In this document: positions 17,919-25,820 of the stretch, one piece after another
How the letters are laid out: each line of letters begins with the position of its first letter
Position numbering within the stretch: the first letter of the stretch is position 1
NCBI GenBank assembly: GCA_937141405.1
Contig: CAKZQQ010000006.1
Coordinates: forward strand, 186,001 to 250,000
DNA from: an uncultured Campylobacterota bacterium
GTDB taxonomy: Bacteria > Campylobacterota > Campylobacteria > Campylobacterales > Sulfurovaceae
Length of the DNA stretch: 64,000 bases
Direction: 5' to 3'
The notes under the pieces: generated by a model
Databases searched by the model: none
Seen by the model: only the letters and a program-made list of their open reading frames with translations
What the model was told of the DNA's origin: nothing
Translations under genes and position numbers: made by a program

Positions 17919-18767
17919 ATGTTACAAAAAAGTATGATTAAAATTTCTAGTAAAAAAATTTTAGTAGGCTCAGCTCTTTTGGCAGGACTCACAACGGGAG
18001 CATTTGCACATTTTCAGCTGCTTTATACTCCTGATACTGCCTTGAGTAAGGGCAAAACCATAGAGCTAAGAGAGGTTTTTACCCATCCGTTTGCCGATGA
18101 GCATACGATGGATATGGGGAAACAGCATGACTCTAAGGAGCTCAAATCGGTTGAGGAGTTTTATGTTATCAATAAAGGCAAAAAGACTGATCTGAAATCA
18201 ACGCTAAAAGGCATCACTTTTACAGGCCAACATAATAGCGGTAAAGCGTATGCGTCACAGTATAAAGCACAAAGAATGGGTGATCATATTTTGATCTTAC
18301 AGCCCGCACCTTATTATGAGGCTAATGAAGATGCTTATATTCAGCAAATTACGAAATCGATCATCAATGTAGCGGGCACACCGACGGATTGGGATAGTGA
18401 TCTTGGGCTCAAAGCTGAGATTGTTCCTTTAACAAAACCTTATGCTATTTGGGAGGGCGGTAGTTTTACCGGCATTGTAAAGAGTAAAGGCAAGCCGGTA
18501 CCATATGCTGAGATTGAAGTGGAGTATCTCAATAGGGATATAGATATAAAAAACAACAAAACAGGAAAATCATATGTAGAGGCGCCTCAAGATGCTTTTG
18601 TCACGATGGGTATCAAGGCAGATAAAGACGGTGAGTTTACATTTACATTGCCAAGAGCCGGTTTTTGGGGCTTTGCAGCTTTAGGAGTCGGAAACGATAA
18701 AACATATAAAGGTAAAGAGCTCAGCCAAGATGCAGTTATTTGGGTTGAGGCAAAACCTATGAGATAA
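17919..18767 (+). CDS. DUF4198 (NikK/NikM-like) periplasmic protein
   Basis: 282 residues. The long signal peptide ends GAFA at residue 30, giving a mature protein beginning HFQLLYTPD. DUF4198 proteins start this way and are found beside nickel, cobalt and iron transporters. The C-terminal half holds the family's Ig-like motif: GGSFTGIVKSKGKPVPYAEIEV, then GEFTFTLPRAGFWGFAAL. It is likely a soluble periplasmic metal-binding or delivery protein; iron is inferred from feoAB next door, although characterised relatives concern nickel/cobalt. Confidence 0.78.
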   Translation: MLQKSMIKISSKKILVGSALLAGLTTGAFAHFQLLYTPDTALSKGKTIELREVFTHPFADEHTMDMGKQHDSKELKSVEEFYVINKGKKTDLKSTLKGITFTGQHNSGKAYASQYKAQRMGDHILILQPAPYYEANEDAYIQQITKSIINVAGTPTDWDSDLGLKAEIVPLTKPYAIWEGGSFTGIVKSKGKPVPYAEIEVEYLNRDIDIKNNKTGKSYVEAPQDAFVTMGIKADKDGEFTFTLPRAGFWGFAALGVGNDKTYKGKELSQDAVIWVEAKPMR

Positions 18768-18806
18768 GCCCGAGGGAGATTTTTTTCTCTCGGAAAAAAA
18801 GGAAAC

Positions 18807-18938
18807 ATGATGTATGAAAAGATATTTTTAGTTGTTGTAACTATCGCAGCGGTATACTATATCTATAGAAAACTTTTTAAAAGTGGTGGTGGATGCAATT
18901 GTAGTAATGCAGGATGTAAAAATAGAGATAAAAGATAG
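18807..18938 (+). CDS. FeoB-associated Cys-rich membrane protein, 43 residues
   Basis: A small gene with ATG at 18807 (or 18810) behind AAAAAGGAAAC. One membrane helix (IFLVVVTIAAVYYIY) is followed by a basic segment and a Gly/Cys tail, GGGCNCSNAGCKNR. This is the plan of the FeoB-associated Cys-rich family, usually encoded after feoB, and its location here fits. Three cysteines sit close together and face the cytoplasm if the basic residues obey the positive-inside rule. Role in iron transfer is suspected, not proven. Confidence 0.75.
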   Translation: MMYEKIFLVVVTIAAVYYIYRKLFKSGGGCNCSNAGCKNRDKR

Positions 18939-19036
18939 ATTATGTTTTTCTATAATGAATTTTTGAATTAGCATTATATTTAGTTTGTAAGTTCAATATA
19001 CAAAAGTATAATAGTCTTAAAATATAAGAGATAAAA

Positions 19037-19555
19037 ATGAACATTGAAGAACCTTTGTTGGTCGTGCGTTATGTTTGGTGGAGGGTATTGCGGAGAATAT
19101 TTGTGCCGTATATTTTGGGAGTTTTTATATTTTATAGTTTTGGAAAATACTTTTTAAAAGAGAGTAACTCTATAGCATATATAACGATGTATCTTATTAT
19201 GTTATTTTGTATTTTTATGGTTTTTAATCTTTTGCTAATAAAAGATTTTCGATTTTATCATGATAGACTAGAGAAAAAGTGGCGTTTGTTTGGAGTGAAG
19301 ATAGTACGCTATGATGAAATAAGTGTCGCGCTAACTTATATGAATATTTTTATTTTTAAAAATAGGACTATTGCTTTTTCTCAAAAAGGCAAATATTTTT
19401 ACCATATCACAAGTCTTAATCGAGACCTCATTGATCCAAGTATTGAGCAAAAAATCATTAAGGTTTTGGCTGATGTTTCTCGTAGAGATGCATCAGAATT
19501 TCAAGAAAATGCATCTTTAGACCCATTTATTATAAATACAAAAAAGGGAGCATAA
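19037..19555 (+). CDS. Two-helix membrane protein with PH-like cytoplasmic domain, paralog A
   Basis: 172 residues. The N-terminus EEPLLVVRYVWWRV is shared with the next gene. Two hydrophobic helices span about residues 22-37 and 48-68. The segment FYHDRLEKKWRLFGVKIVRYDEI after them resembles the entry strand of bacterial PH-like domains that sit behind paired helices; this is a loose resemblance. The C-terminus (ADVSRRDASEFQ) also matches its neighbour. Codon use is AT-rich. One base separates its stop from the paralog's ATG. Function unknown. Confidence 0.65.
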   Translation: MNIEEPLLVVRYVWWRVLRRIFVPYILGVFIFYSFGKYFLKESNSIAYITMYLIMLFCIFMVFNLLLIKDFRFYHDRLEKKWRLFGVKIVRYDEISVALTYMNIFIFKNRTIAFSQKGKYFYHITSLNRDLIDPSIEQKIIKVLADVSRRDASEFQENASLDPFIINTKKGA

Positions 19556-19556
19556 A

Positions 19557-20045
19557 ATGACGGAAAAAGAACCTTTATTGGTTGTAAAATATGTGTGGTG
19601 GAAAGTTTGGTTTGATATTTTTATATTGTTTATAGGTGTTATCGCTCTGTATTTTCTCTTTAAAATTATGTTGAAAGATGATAATCCACTATGTTTATTC
19701 CCTCTATCTGTTGGAATATTGTTTTTATATGGAGCTTTAGAAATATTACTTTCAAAAGAAGTGTTATTGTTTGATACCAAAATTGAAAAAAGATGGTTTC
19801 TTTTTGGTACATATAGCATTGAATTTGACAAGGCATTTTTTCGAACAGGAGGAATAGCTTTTACAGGACTATGGATAGTATTCCAAAAAACCTCTAAGTT
19901 TTTTGTATTCAAAAGAATTCACCTCCTTTTGAGTTTATTGCCAAAAAAAGATGCGAAAGAGATTTTACAAATATTATCTGATATTTCTAATAGAAAAGCC
20001 TCAGAATTTGAAATTCATTTAAAACTACAACCATTGATAAAATAA
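19557..20045 (+). CDS. Two-helix membrane protein with PH-like domain, paralog B
   Basis: 162 residues and clearly related to the preceding gene: EKEPLLVVKYVWWKV at the start, LLFDTKIEKRWFLFGTYSIEF after the helices and LSDISNRKASEFE near the end line up with paralog A. It appears to be a tandem duplicate that has diverged strongly. The helices span about residues 18-36 and 44-64. An AGGAGCACAAG site after its stop leads into a third, broken copy. Function unknown. Confidence 0.65.
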   Translation: MTEKEPLLVVKYVWWKVWFDIFILFIGVIALYFLFKIMLKDDNPLCLFPLSVGILFLYGALEILLSKEVLLFDTKIEKRWFLFGTYSIEFDKAFFRTGGIAFTGLWIVFQKTSKFFVFKRIHLLLSLLPKKDAKEILQILSDISNRKASEFEIHLKLQPLIK

Positions 20046-20057
20046 AAGGAGCACAAG

Positions 20058-20117
20058 ATGACGGAAAAAGAAAAGGATAATTTAGATGCAATATTAGATA
20101 GTTTTGATGGTAGTTGA
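20058..20117 (+). pseudogene. Start of a third paralog, stopped after 19 codons
   Basis: An ATG with an AAAGGAGCACAAG ribosome site opens a frame beginning MTEKEKDN, nearly the start of paralog B (MTEKEPLL), but it ends at TGA after 19 codons. Just beyond, in the +1 frame, the sequence NPKYIWRYV resembles the KYVWWKV motif of the family and leads into a hydrophobic stretch. This looks like a frameshifted third copy whose remainder is the next gene. A real 19-residue peptide is possible but less likely. Confidence 0.4.
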
Positions 20118-20157
20118 CGGTTATAGGTACAATCCCAAGTATATATGGAGGTATGTT

Positions 20158-20646
20158 ATGAAAATATTATTACTTTTAATTACTCTATTGTTTTCTATTT
20201 TTTATTTCTATGGATCTAATGTAGATAATAAATTGCAATATTCGCTAAAAAATAGCTTTGAAAATGAAAAACTTTTAAAATTAAATAATTATTTACATAA
20301 AAAGCAAGGCACTATATGTATTCTTTTTCCATACGAGGATAGTTTATCTACAAGTAGAAGTGATTTTCAGAGAATTAATGATTATTTGAAAAAAAATAAT
20401 ATAAAAAATGATGAAGATACTTGGACGTTGATATTTTCAAATAATGAAGAAATCGAACACTATAAATTTAAAAGAAATAATATTGATATTGTTTCGGAAT
20501 ATTTAATAAAAAATAAAAAAGGCATTGTACTGCCAAATGGATTTCAAATGTCAAATTACATACAAATAGATAGTGCTTATTTTTATCAATTATTAATTGA
20601 TAATAGAAAATATTTTGTTTTTGGAGAAGAAAATGAAGTCATGTAA
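20158..20646 (+). CDS. Hypothetical protein with N-terminal membrane helix or signal anchor
   Basis: 162 residues from the ATG at 20158, which has TGGAGGTATGTT before it. The frame can be extended upstream to a TTG at 20104, adding NPKYIWRYV, a motif shared with the two preceding paralogs. MKILLLLITLLFSIFYFY is a signal anchor; the rest is a Lys/Asn/Asp-rich, very AT-rich exported domain with no family I recognise. It overlaps the next small gene by 14 bases. Confidence 0.5.
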   Translation: MKILLLLITLLFSIFYFYGSNVDNKLQYSLKNSFENEKLLKLNNYLHKKQGTICILFPYEDSLSTSRSDFQRINDYLKKNNIKNDEDTWTLIFSNNEEIEHYKFKRNNIDIVSEYLIKNKKGIVLPNGFQMSNYIQIDSAYFYQLLIDNRKYFVFGEENEVM

Positions 20647-20800
20647 TGATATTTATAATGAGTACATGCTAGAAGCAAATAATTATGCTTCAACTTGTTG
20701 TAGTAGGGCAGGTTATCTAATAAGTATCTCTTTGGCTTTATTGACCTATAGAAATCATACACACGTAAAGATGTTACAAGCTTTTCCTACTATTGCTTAA
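20633..20800 (+). CDS. Small hypothetical protein, 55 residues
   Basis: ATG at 20633 behind TTTGGAGAAGAAA, a good ribosome site. The peptide has three cysteines (one at residue 4, a CC pair near 22) and a weakly hydrophobic middle (GYLISISLALLTY). It overlaps the end of the previous gene. No family recognised; the ending AFPTIA may be the remnant of a larger protein. Confidence 0.35.
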   Translation: MKSCNDIYNEYMLEANNYASTCCSRAGYLISISLALLTYRNHTHVKMLQAFPTIA

Positions 20801-20866
20801 GTTTCAAGTCATATCGATGTTTAGTTATACTTGCGAATATTATTTATAAAACGCTAAAGGATAACT

Positions 20867-21727
20867 TTGACATTTTACTATTATGCACACACGGGACATA
20901 GGGCTGATTTAGATGGTGTACGGCGTGCCGCAGCACTTCTGCCACACTTGGAGAATCAAGGAATCACAACAAAACTACTTGTCAATGATTTTCGTGCAGC
21001 CCTTGCGGCAAAAGAGTATGGCATTGAAGGTGCCGTGAGCGTTGAGAGTATCCATGATATTGATCTTGTTTTAGATATTGGCGATTCGCTTTTTATTGAT
21101 TCACCTGAAGAATTTCCAAAGCATTTTGAAAATTTCTGCAGAGATTACAAGAAGATATTTCGCCTAGCAAGAGATTGCGATGATAGAGCACAATTGCAAG
21201 AAGAGGTACTCTATCCTTGGGGTGAGAGTATGCGGGCGATATTTGTTAGTGATTGCTATTTGGATGAGTGTGAAAAAATAGAGAGAACCATACTCTTTTA
21301 TGGTGATAGTGATCCAAAAAAAGAGTTACTCAATAGAGCAAGTCAATTTAAAAACCACGATGTAGAACTCCTTCTTGGAGATTATTTTTATCTAGGGTAT
21401 GAAGACGAGCTGAGTACTTTTTTCGATACGATTCATGAGCCCGAGGAGTATCAAGACTTGATTTCGCACTCACAAAATATCATCACATCATCTTTACAAT
21501 GTGCCTTTGAAGCCAAAAGCGCTGGAGCGAATGTGGCGTATGTATCAAAAGGGAAAGTTGCAATATGCATTAAAAATATGTTGGAGCATCATCAAATATC
21601 TTGTTTCGATCCAAATAAATTTGATATCGATAAATTTTTATTACAAGACCGTTCAAAAAAAATTGCCAAAAAATCCTTAAAAGACAATAAAATAGATTTT
21701 TATATTGCAGATAAAATCAATTCATAA
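20867..21727 (+). CDS. Hypothetical protein, possibly GT-B-like (PseG/MurG-type fold)
   Basis: 286 residues starting with TTG behind CTAAAGGATAAC. The opening YYYAHTGHRADLDGVRRAAALLPHL resembles the GxGHxxR loop that starts PseG and MurG-like GT-B enzymes. A later block in which a conserved serine pair (ITSSLQCAFEAKSAGA) precedes YVSKGK sits where the second Rossmann domain of such enzymes binds the nucleotide sugar. The match is structural impression only and the substrate is unknown. It precedes petA by 60 bases but has a promoter between. Confidence 0.45.
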   Translation: MTFYYYAHTGHRADLDGVRRAAALLPHLENQGITTKLLVNDFRAALAAKEYGIEGAVSVESIHDIDLVLDIGDSLFIDSPEEFPKHFENFCRDYKKIFRLARDCDDRAQLQEEVLYPWGESMRAIFVSDCYLDECEKIERTILFYGDSDPKKELLNRASQFKNHDVELLLGDYFYLGYEDELSTFFDTIHEPEEYQDLISHSQNIITSSLQCAFEAKSAGANVAYVSKGKVAICIKNMLEHHQISCFDPNKFDIDKFLLQDRSKKIAKKSLKDNKIDFYIADKINS

Positions 21728-21747
21728 ACTTTTAATATCAATTTCTT

Positions 21748-21753
21748 TATAAT
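21748..21753 (+). promoter_or_regulatory. -10 box of petABC
   Basis: TTCTTTATAATAGCACG contains TATAAT 35 bases before the petA ATG; AAAGGAATGTA is the ribosome site. Confidence 0.55.
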
Positions 21754-21787
21754 AGCACGACTTTATTTTTAATTCAAAAGGAATGTA

Positions 21788-22288
21788 ATGAGTAGTAGAA
21801 GAGACTTTATGGGTATGGCCTTAGGGGGGTTTAGTGCCCTAGGCGGCCTAGCAGCTCTTTATGCTATGAAGCGTAGTTGGGATCCGCTTCCAAGTGTAAA
21901 AGCAGTAGGTTTTACGACGGTAGACTTAAGTGGTGCGCAAGAAAATGTGCTGAGTGTCGAAAAATGGAGAGGGAAGCCTATCTTTATTTTGAAAAAGAGT
22001 GCAGATATGCCTTCCGATGATAGAGATGTGATTGTCGGACAAGATAGATATCTTGTGGCAATAGGACTTTGCACACACTTAGGATGTATACCTGCATATT
22101 TACCAAATGACAAGATATTTCACTGTGCTTGTCACGGTGGAGAGTTTGATGCAAGCGGCAGAGAGATATTTGGCCCACCGCCTAGCCCACTTGTTATCCC
22201 ACCTTTTAAAATTGACGGGACACAATTAGTACTTGGGGAAGAGGGTCCTGAGTATATAAAAATGAAAGAAGCCGGCGTAACAGCCTAA
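21788..22288 (+). CDS. petA: Rieske iron-sulfur subunit of the cytochrome bc1-type complex
   Basis: 166-residue Rieske protein. The N-terminus SSRRDFMGMALGGFSALGGLA is a twin-arginine signal/anchor, expected since the cluster is inserted before export. The [2Fe-2S] site is complete: CTHLGC then CACHGG, providing two Cys and two His ligands plus the disulfide pair. PPSPLVIPPF is the proline loop. First gene of petABC; the complex oxidises menaquinol and reduces a periplasmic cytochrome c. Confidence 0.95.
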   Translation: MSSRRDFMGMALGGFSALGGLAALYAMKRSWDPLPSVKAVGFTTVDLSGAQENVLSVEKWRGKPIFILKKSADMPSDDRDVIVGQDRYLVAIGLCTHLGCIPAYLPNDKIFHCACHGGEFDASGREIFGPPPSPLVIPPFKIDGTQLVLGEEGPEYIKMKEAGVTA

Positions 22289-22299
22289 TAGGAGGGAAT

Positions 22300-23520
22300 A
22301 TGGCACATTTTGATGAAAACGCAAAACCTTTTTCGAACCAATGGCTCAATGACCGGTTGGCAATCGATACGGTAAAGAGAGTACTCTCAACAGAGTATTG
22401 GATTCCGAAAAATATCAATTTTTTATGGGCAATGGGGATGATCCTTGCTGCAACATTCGGTCTGCTTGTTGTGAGCGGTATCTTTCTTTTGATGTATTAT
22501 AAGCCTGATGTAAATCTCGCTTTTGATAGTGTAAATCATACAATCATGAGTGAGGTCGGATTTGGATGGCTGTGGAGACATATCCACGGTGTTGCAGCTT
22601 CCGTTGTATTTTTGATTATCTATATTCATATGCTTACGGGTATATATTATAGCTCATACAAAAGAGGCAGAGAGTTGATATGGATCTCAGGCATGCTTCT
22701 ATTTGTTACTTTCTCGGCAGAAGCGTTTAGTGGATATATGCTTCCTTGGGGACAGATGAGTTACTGGGCAGGGATGGTTATCACGAATCTATTTGAGGGT
22801 GGTTCACTTCACCTTACAGGACTTGTTGAGTGGATCAGAGGAGACTATGTCCCCGGAGATGCTTATTTGACGAGATTTTTTATGTTGCATGTATTCTTAC
22901 TCCCTTTGATTATCATCGGGCTTATAGTATTCCACTTTGCAAGCTTGAGACTCCCGCATGTTAACAATCAAGAGGGTGAAGAGATAGACTTTGAAGAGGC
23001 AGCAAAACTTTACAAAGAGGGCAAGAAAAAAGAGTCTAAAGTGATTCCTTTTAGCCCTGTATTTTTAAGCAAAGATATCTTTGTGATGGGAGTCTATTTT
23101 ATACTCTTCTTTTTCCTTGTATTTTATAACTTTGATTTTGCTATGGATCCTGTGAACTTTGATCCCGCAGATGGTCTTCAGACACCACCGCATATCTATC
23201 CTGAGTGGTATTTTTTGTGGAGTTATGAGATTCTTAGACCATTCCCGAAAAATCCGGGTCTTATAGCATTTTTGATAGCACAAGTGATATTCTTTTTACT
23301 TCCGTTTATCGATAGAAGTCCAAATGTTGCTCCGGCACACAAAAGAGGACTTTTTGTTATATGGTTTTGGGTATTGGTTGTGGATATGATTGCATTGACG
23401 ATTCTTGGTAAACTACCTCCTGAAGGTGTGTTTAATACACTAGGAACTGTAGCGGCGGTTATATTTCTGCTTATGTGGCCGATACTGTTTATTATCACTA
23501 AATTAGAGAAAAAGCTGTAG
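22300..23520 (+). CDS. petB: Cytochrome b subunit of the bc1-type complex
   Basis: 406 residues, eight or so membrane helices. Paired heme-ligand histidines are seen in the second and fourth helices (WRHIHGVAASVVFLIIYIHM and FFMLHVFLLPLIIIGLIVFH; ligands among these). The quinol-site motif appears as PEWYF. A charged insertion rich in Lys/Glu (about residues 225-250) separates the two heme helices from the C-terminal half. Eleven bases after petA; AGGAGGGAATA is the ribosome site. Confidence 0.95.
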   Translation: MAHFDENAKPFSNQWLNDRLAIDTVKRVLSTEYWIPKNINFLWAMGMILAATFGLLVVSGIFLLMYYKPDVNLAFDSVNHTIMSEVGFGWLWRHIHGVAASVVFLIIYIHMLTGIYYSSYKRGRELIWISGMLLFVTFSAEAFSGYMLPWGQMSYWAGMVITNLFEGGSLHLTGLVEWIRGDYVPGDAYLTRFFMLHVFLLPLIIIGLIVFHFASLRLPHVNNQEGEEIDFEEAAKLYKEGKKKESKVIPFSPVFLSKDIFVMGVYFILFFFLVFYNFDFAMDPVNFDPADGLQTPPHIYPEWYFLWSYEILRPFPKNPGLIAFLIAQVIFFLLPFIDRSPNVAPAHKRGLFVIWFWVLVVDMIALTILGKLPPEGVFNTLGTVAAVIFLLMWPILFIITKLEKKL

Positions 23521-23529
23521 GGGGCACAG

Positions 23530-24621
23530 ATGAGAGAATTTAAAATATTAGCAGTAGTTGTTTTCTTTACACTTGTGGTATATATTGGAGTTGAGCCGTT
23601 TGCACACTCTCAAATGCATGCACATGTAGAGGGGCACGATTTCGTATATGATGGAACAGCGGATATCGAAGAGGCGAACACTCGGGTTGAGAATACAAAA
23701 GAGGCTTTAAAAAAGGCTCAAGATGAGCTTGCTAAGATACAAGGCATTGATGACGCTCCTCAAGAAGATATAGTAAAAGCACAAGAGGCTATCAAAAAAC
23801 AAGAAGGCGCTTTAGTAAAAGCTGAAGAGACAGTTAAGCGCAAGAGCTTATTTTGGAACAATGTAGCAAGCATCGCGCAACTTGATGCTAATGTATCAAA
23901 TGGTGAAGCATCATTCGGAACATGTATGGCATGTCATAATGGTGCGGGTATCAATATGGGTGGCGTTATTCCTCCAAGTTTAGATCATGTGGGATCACTT
24001 TATGATAGAAACTATCTTATAGCGCTACTTAAAGATCCTGCGATGGCGTCAAACGTAGATCACAAATATGCCAATACAATGATGCATCCTATGGGAAGTG
24101 TAATGGCTATGGTTACATCCGATCAACAAATCGCTGATATCGTTGAGTATATGATGCAAAATAAAGTAGGAGAGCTAGAGCCAAAAGCAGCATTTGAAGA
24201 GGCGTGTGTCAGATGTCATGCTGTACGATATGCTAAGATCACACAACTTGGTGATACTCCTGAATTTAAAGAGGAAAAAGATGCACTCGCCTATAAGATT
24301 AAAGTGCTTGATGAGCAAGCTTTGGTTAAAGCTTATATGGGGAAATTGCCTCCTGATCTCTCTATGATGATTAGAGCAAGAAGTCCGCATTATATGGAAA
24401 CTTTTGTAGAAAATCCACAGACACAACTTCCGGGAACTTCAATGCCGAGAGTCGGACTTACAAAAGAGAACTATGAGAAAGTAAAAACTTATCTTGAAGA
24501 GGTTGGAGACCCAAGTAAGCCGGCAAGAGAGGCCATAGGACCATGGGTTATACTCTTTTTCGTAGTATTTGCTGTTCTGGCTTATCTTTGGAAAAAATCT
24601 CAGTGGAAAGATCTTCACTAA
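23530..24621 (+). CDS. petC: Diheme cytochrome c subunit of the bc1-type complex
   Basis: 363 residues. An N-terminal membrane helix is followed by a Glu/Lys/Ala coiled-coil region (about 55-110) and two c-type heme motifs, CMACH near residue 136 and CVRCH near 220. A C-terminal helix (PWVILFFVVFAVLAYLW) anchors the protein again. Replacement of cytochrome c1 by a diheme cytochrome c is characteristic of the epsilonproteobacterial bc1 complex. It starts nine bases after petB and ends the operon. Confidence 0.93.
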   Translation: MREFKILAVVVFFTLVVYIGVEPFAHSQMHAHVEGHDFVYDGTADIEEANTRVENTKEALKKAQDELAKIQGIDDAPQEDIVKAQEAIKKQEGALVKAEETVKRKSLFWNNVASIAQLDANVSNGEASFGTCMACHNGAGINMGGVIPPSLDHVGSLYDRNYLIALLKDPAMASNVDHKYANTMMHPMGSVMAMVTSDQQIADIVEYMMQNKVGELEPKAAFEEACVRCHAVRYAKITQLGDTPEFKEEKDALAYKIKVLDEQALVKAYMGKLPPDLSMMIRARSPHYMETFVENPQTQLPGTSMPRVGLTKENYEKVKTYLEEVGDPSKPAREAIGPWVILFFVVFAVLAYLWKKSQWKDLH

Positions 24622-24649
24622 TTCTTTAGCAGTTCTTGACTGTATTTTT

Positions 24650-24690
24650 GAAGGAGTTATCCCGGTTACATACCGGGAGTATACTCCTTC
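24650..24690 (+). terminator. Two-part hairpin after petABC
   Basis: An outer stem GAAGGAGT/ACTCCTTC encloses an inner stem TCCCGGT/ACCGGGA with a five-base loop. It sits 28 bases after petC and probably ends the operon, although no T-tract follows. Confidence 0.55.
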
Positions 24691-24841
24691 GCAACAACCT
24701 TAAAAACTACAGTAAATTACACGCAAAATTATTTTAAGATTAGTTTGCTGTTGCTTCAAAATAATGAAACCCACCTTTTAACAAACTTTTGCTACTCTTC
24801 TTGCAAAGCTACAGTATAAAGTAAAAATAGATAGGAGTTTT

Positions 24842-25819
24842 ATGCTTATAGATGGACATGGTCGAAGAGTTGATTATCTTCGCATCTCATTGACGGAACG
24901 ATGTAATTTCCGTTGTCAATACTGTATGCCTGAAAAGCCATTTTCATGGGTTCCCAAGGAGAATCTGCTCTCATTTGAAGAGCTTTTTATGTTTGTCAAA
25001 GTTGCCATTGATGAAGGCGTCAATAAGATTCGACTTACAGGCGGTGAACCGCTCTTAAGAGAGGATATAGATACGTTTATCGCTATGATCTATGATTATA
25101 AGAGCGATATCGATATAGCATTGACAACAAACGGCTTTCTTTTAGCTCAAAGTGCACAGAGACTTAAAAATGCAGGTTTGAAGCGACTCAATATCTCACT
25201 TGATAGTCTTAAAAGTGATGTAGCAGCAAAGATAGCCGGGAAAGATGTCCTCAAGACAGTTTTAGAGGGTATCGAAAAAGCTTTAGATGTAGGACTTGGT
25301 GTCAAACTTAATATGGTGCCGCTTTTAGGGATAAATGACGGTGAGATTGTCGATATATTAGAGTATTCAAAAGCAAAAGGGCTCAAGGTGCGGTTTATCG
25401 AATATATGGAAAATGTACATGCCAATAGTGAGATTCGAGGCATGCATGGTAGAGAAATCCTCTCTAAGATTAAAGAGAAGTACCATATCAAAGCTTTAGG
25501 GCGAGAAGGGGCAAGCCCGTCATTTAACTATAAATTGCTTGAAAACGGATATGAGTTTGGACTCATCGATCCACACAAACATGATTTTTGCGAGAGCTGC
25601 AATCGTATCAGGCTCACTGCTGAAGGGTATCTGATACCGTGTTTATATTTTGATGAGGCACAAAGTATTGCCGAGGCACTTCGAGTTAAAGATATCAAAA
25701 AAGCGAGCGCGATACTTGGTGATGTTTTAAAAAATAAACCAAAAGAGAATCGTTGGGATCATGAAGAGTTATCCTCAGATGATCTCTCGAAAAGAGCTTT
25801 TTATGAGACAGGTGGCTGA
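24842..25819 (+). CDS. moaA: GTP 3',8-cyclase MoaA (molybdopterin biosynthesis)
   Basis: Radical SAM enzyme for the first step of molybdopterin synthesis. The N-terminal cluster motif is CNFRCQYC, preceded by [11 protein letters not shown], and the C-terminal cluster uses [27 protein letters not shown] is the SAM-contact motif. 325 residues, normal length. Cofactor would serve molybdoenzymes such as the formate-dehydrogenase-like protein at 53.8-55.8 kb; moeA is also in this window. The stop is one base before queE. Confidence 0.95.
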   Translation: MLIDGHGRRVDYLRISLTERCNFRCQYCMPEKPFSWVPKENLLSFEELFMFVKVAIDEGVNKIRLTGGEPLLREDIDTFIAMIYDYKSDIDIALTTNGFLLAQSAQRLKNAGLKRLNISLDSLKSDVAAKIAGKDVLKTVLEGIEKALDVGLGVKLNMVPLLGINDGEIVDILEYSKAKGLKVRFIEYMENVHANSEIRGMHGREILSKIKEKYHIKALGREGASPSFNYKLLENGYEFGLIDPHKHDFCESCNRIRLTAEGYLIPCLYFDEAQSIAEALRVKDIKKASAILGDVLKNKPKENRWDHEELSSDDLSKRAFYETGG

Positions 25820-25820
25820 A

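Noticed and set aside
18769-18793. CCGAG...CTCGG hairpin after the DUF4198 gene as terminator
   Set aside because: The stem is short, with the T run in its loop and A's after it, and a gene of the same block follows directly; weak evidence either way.
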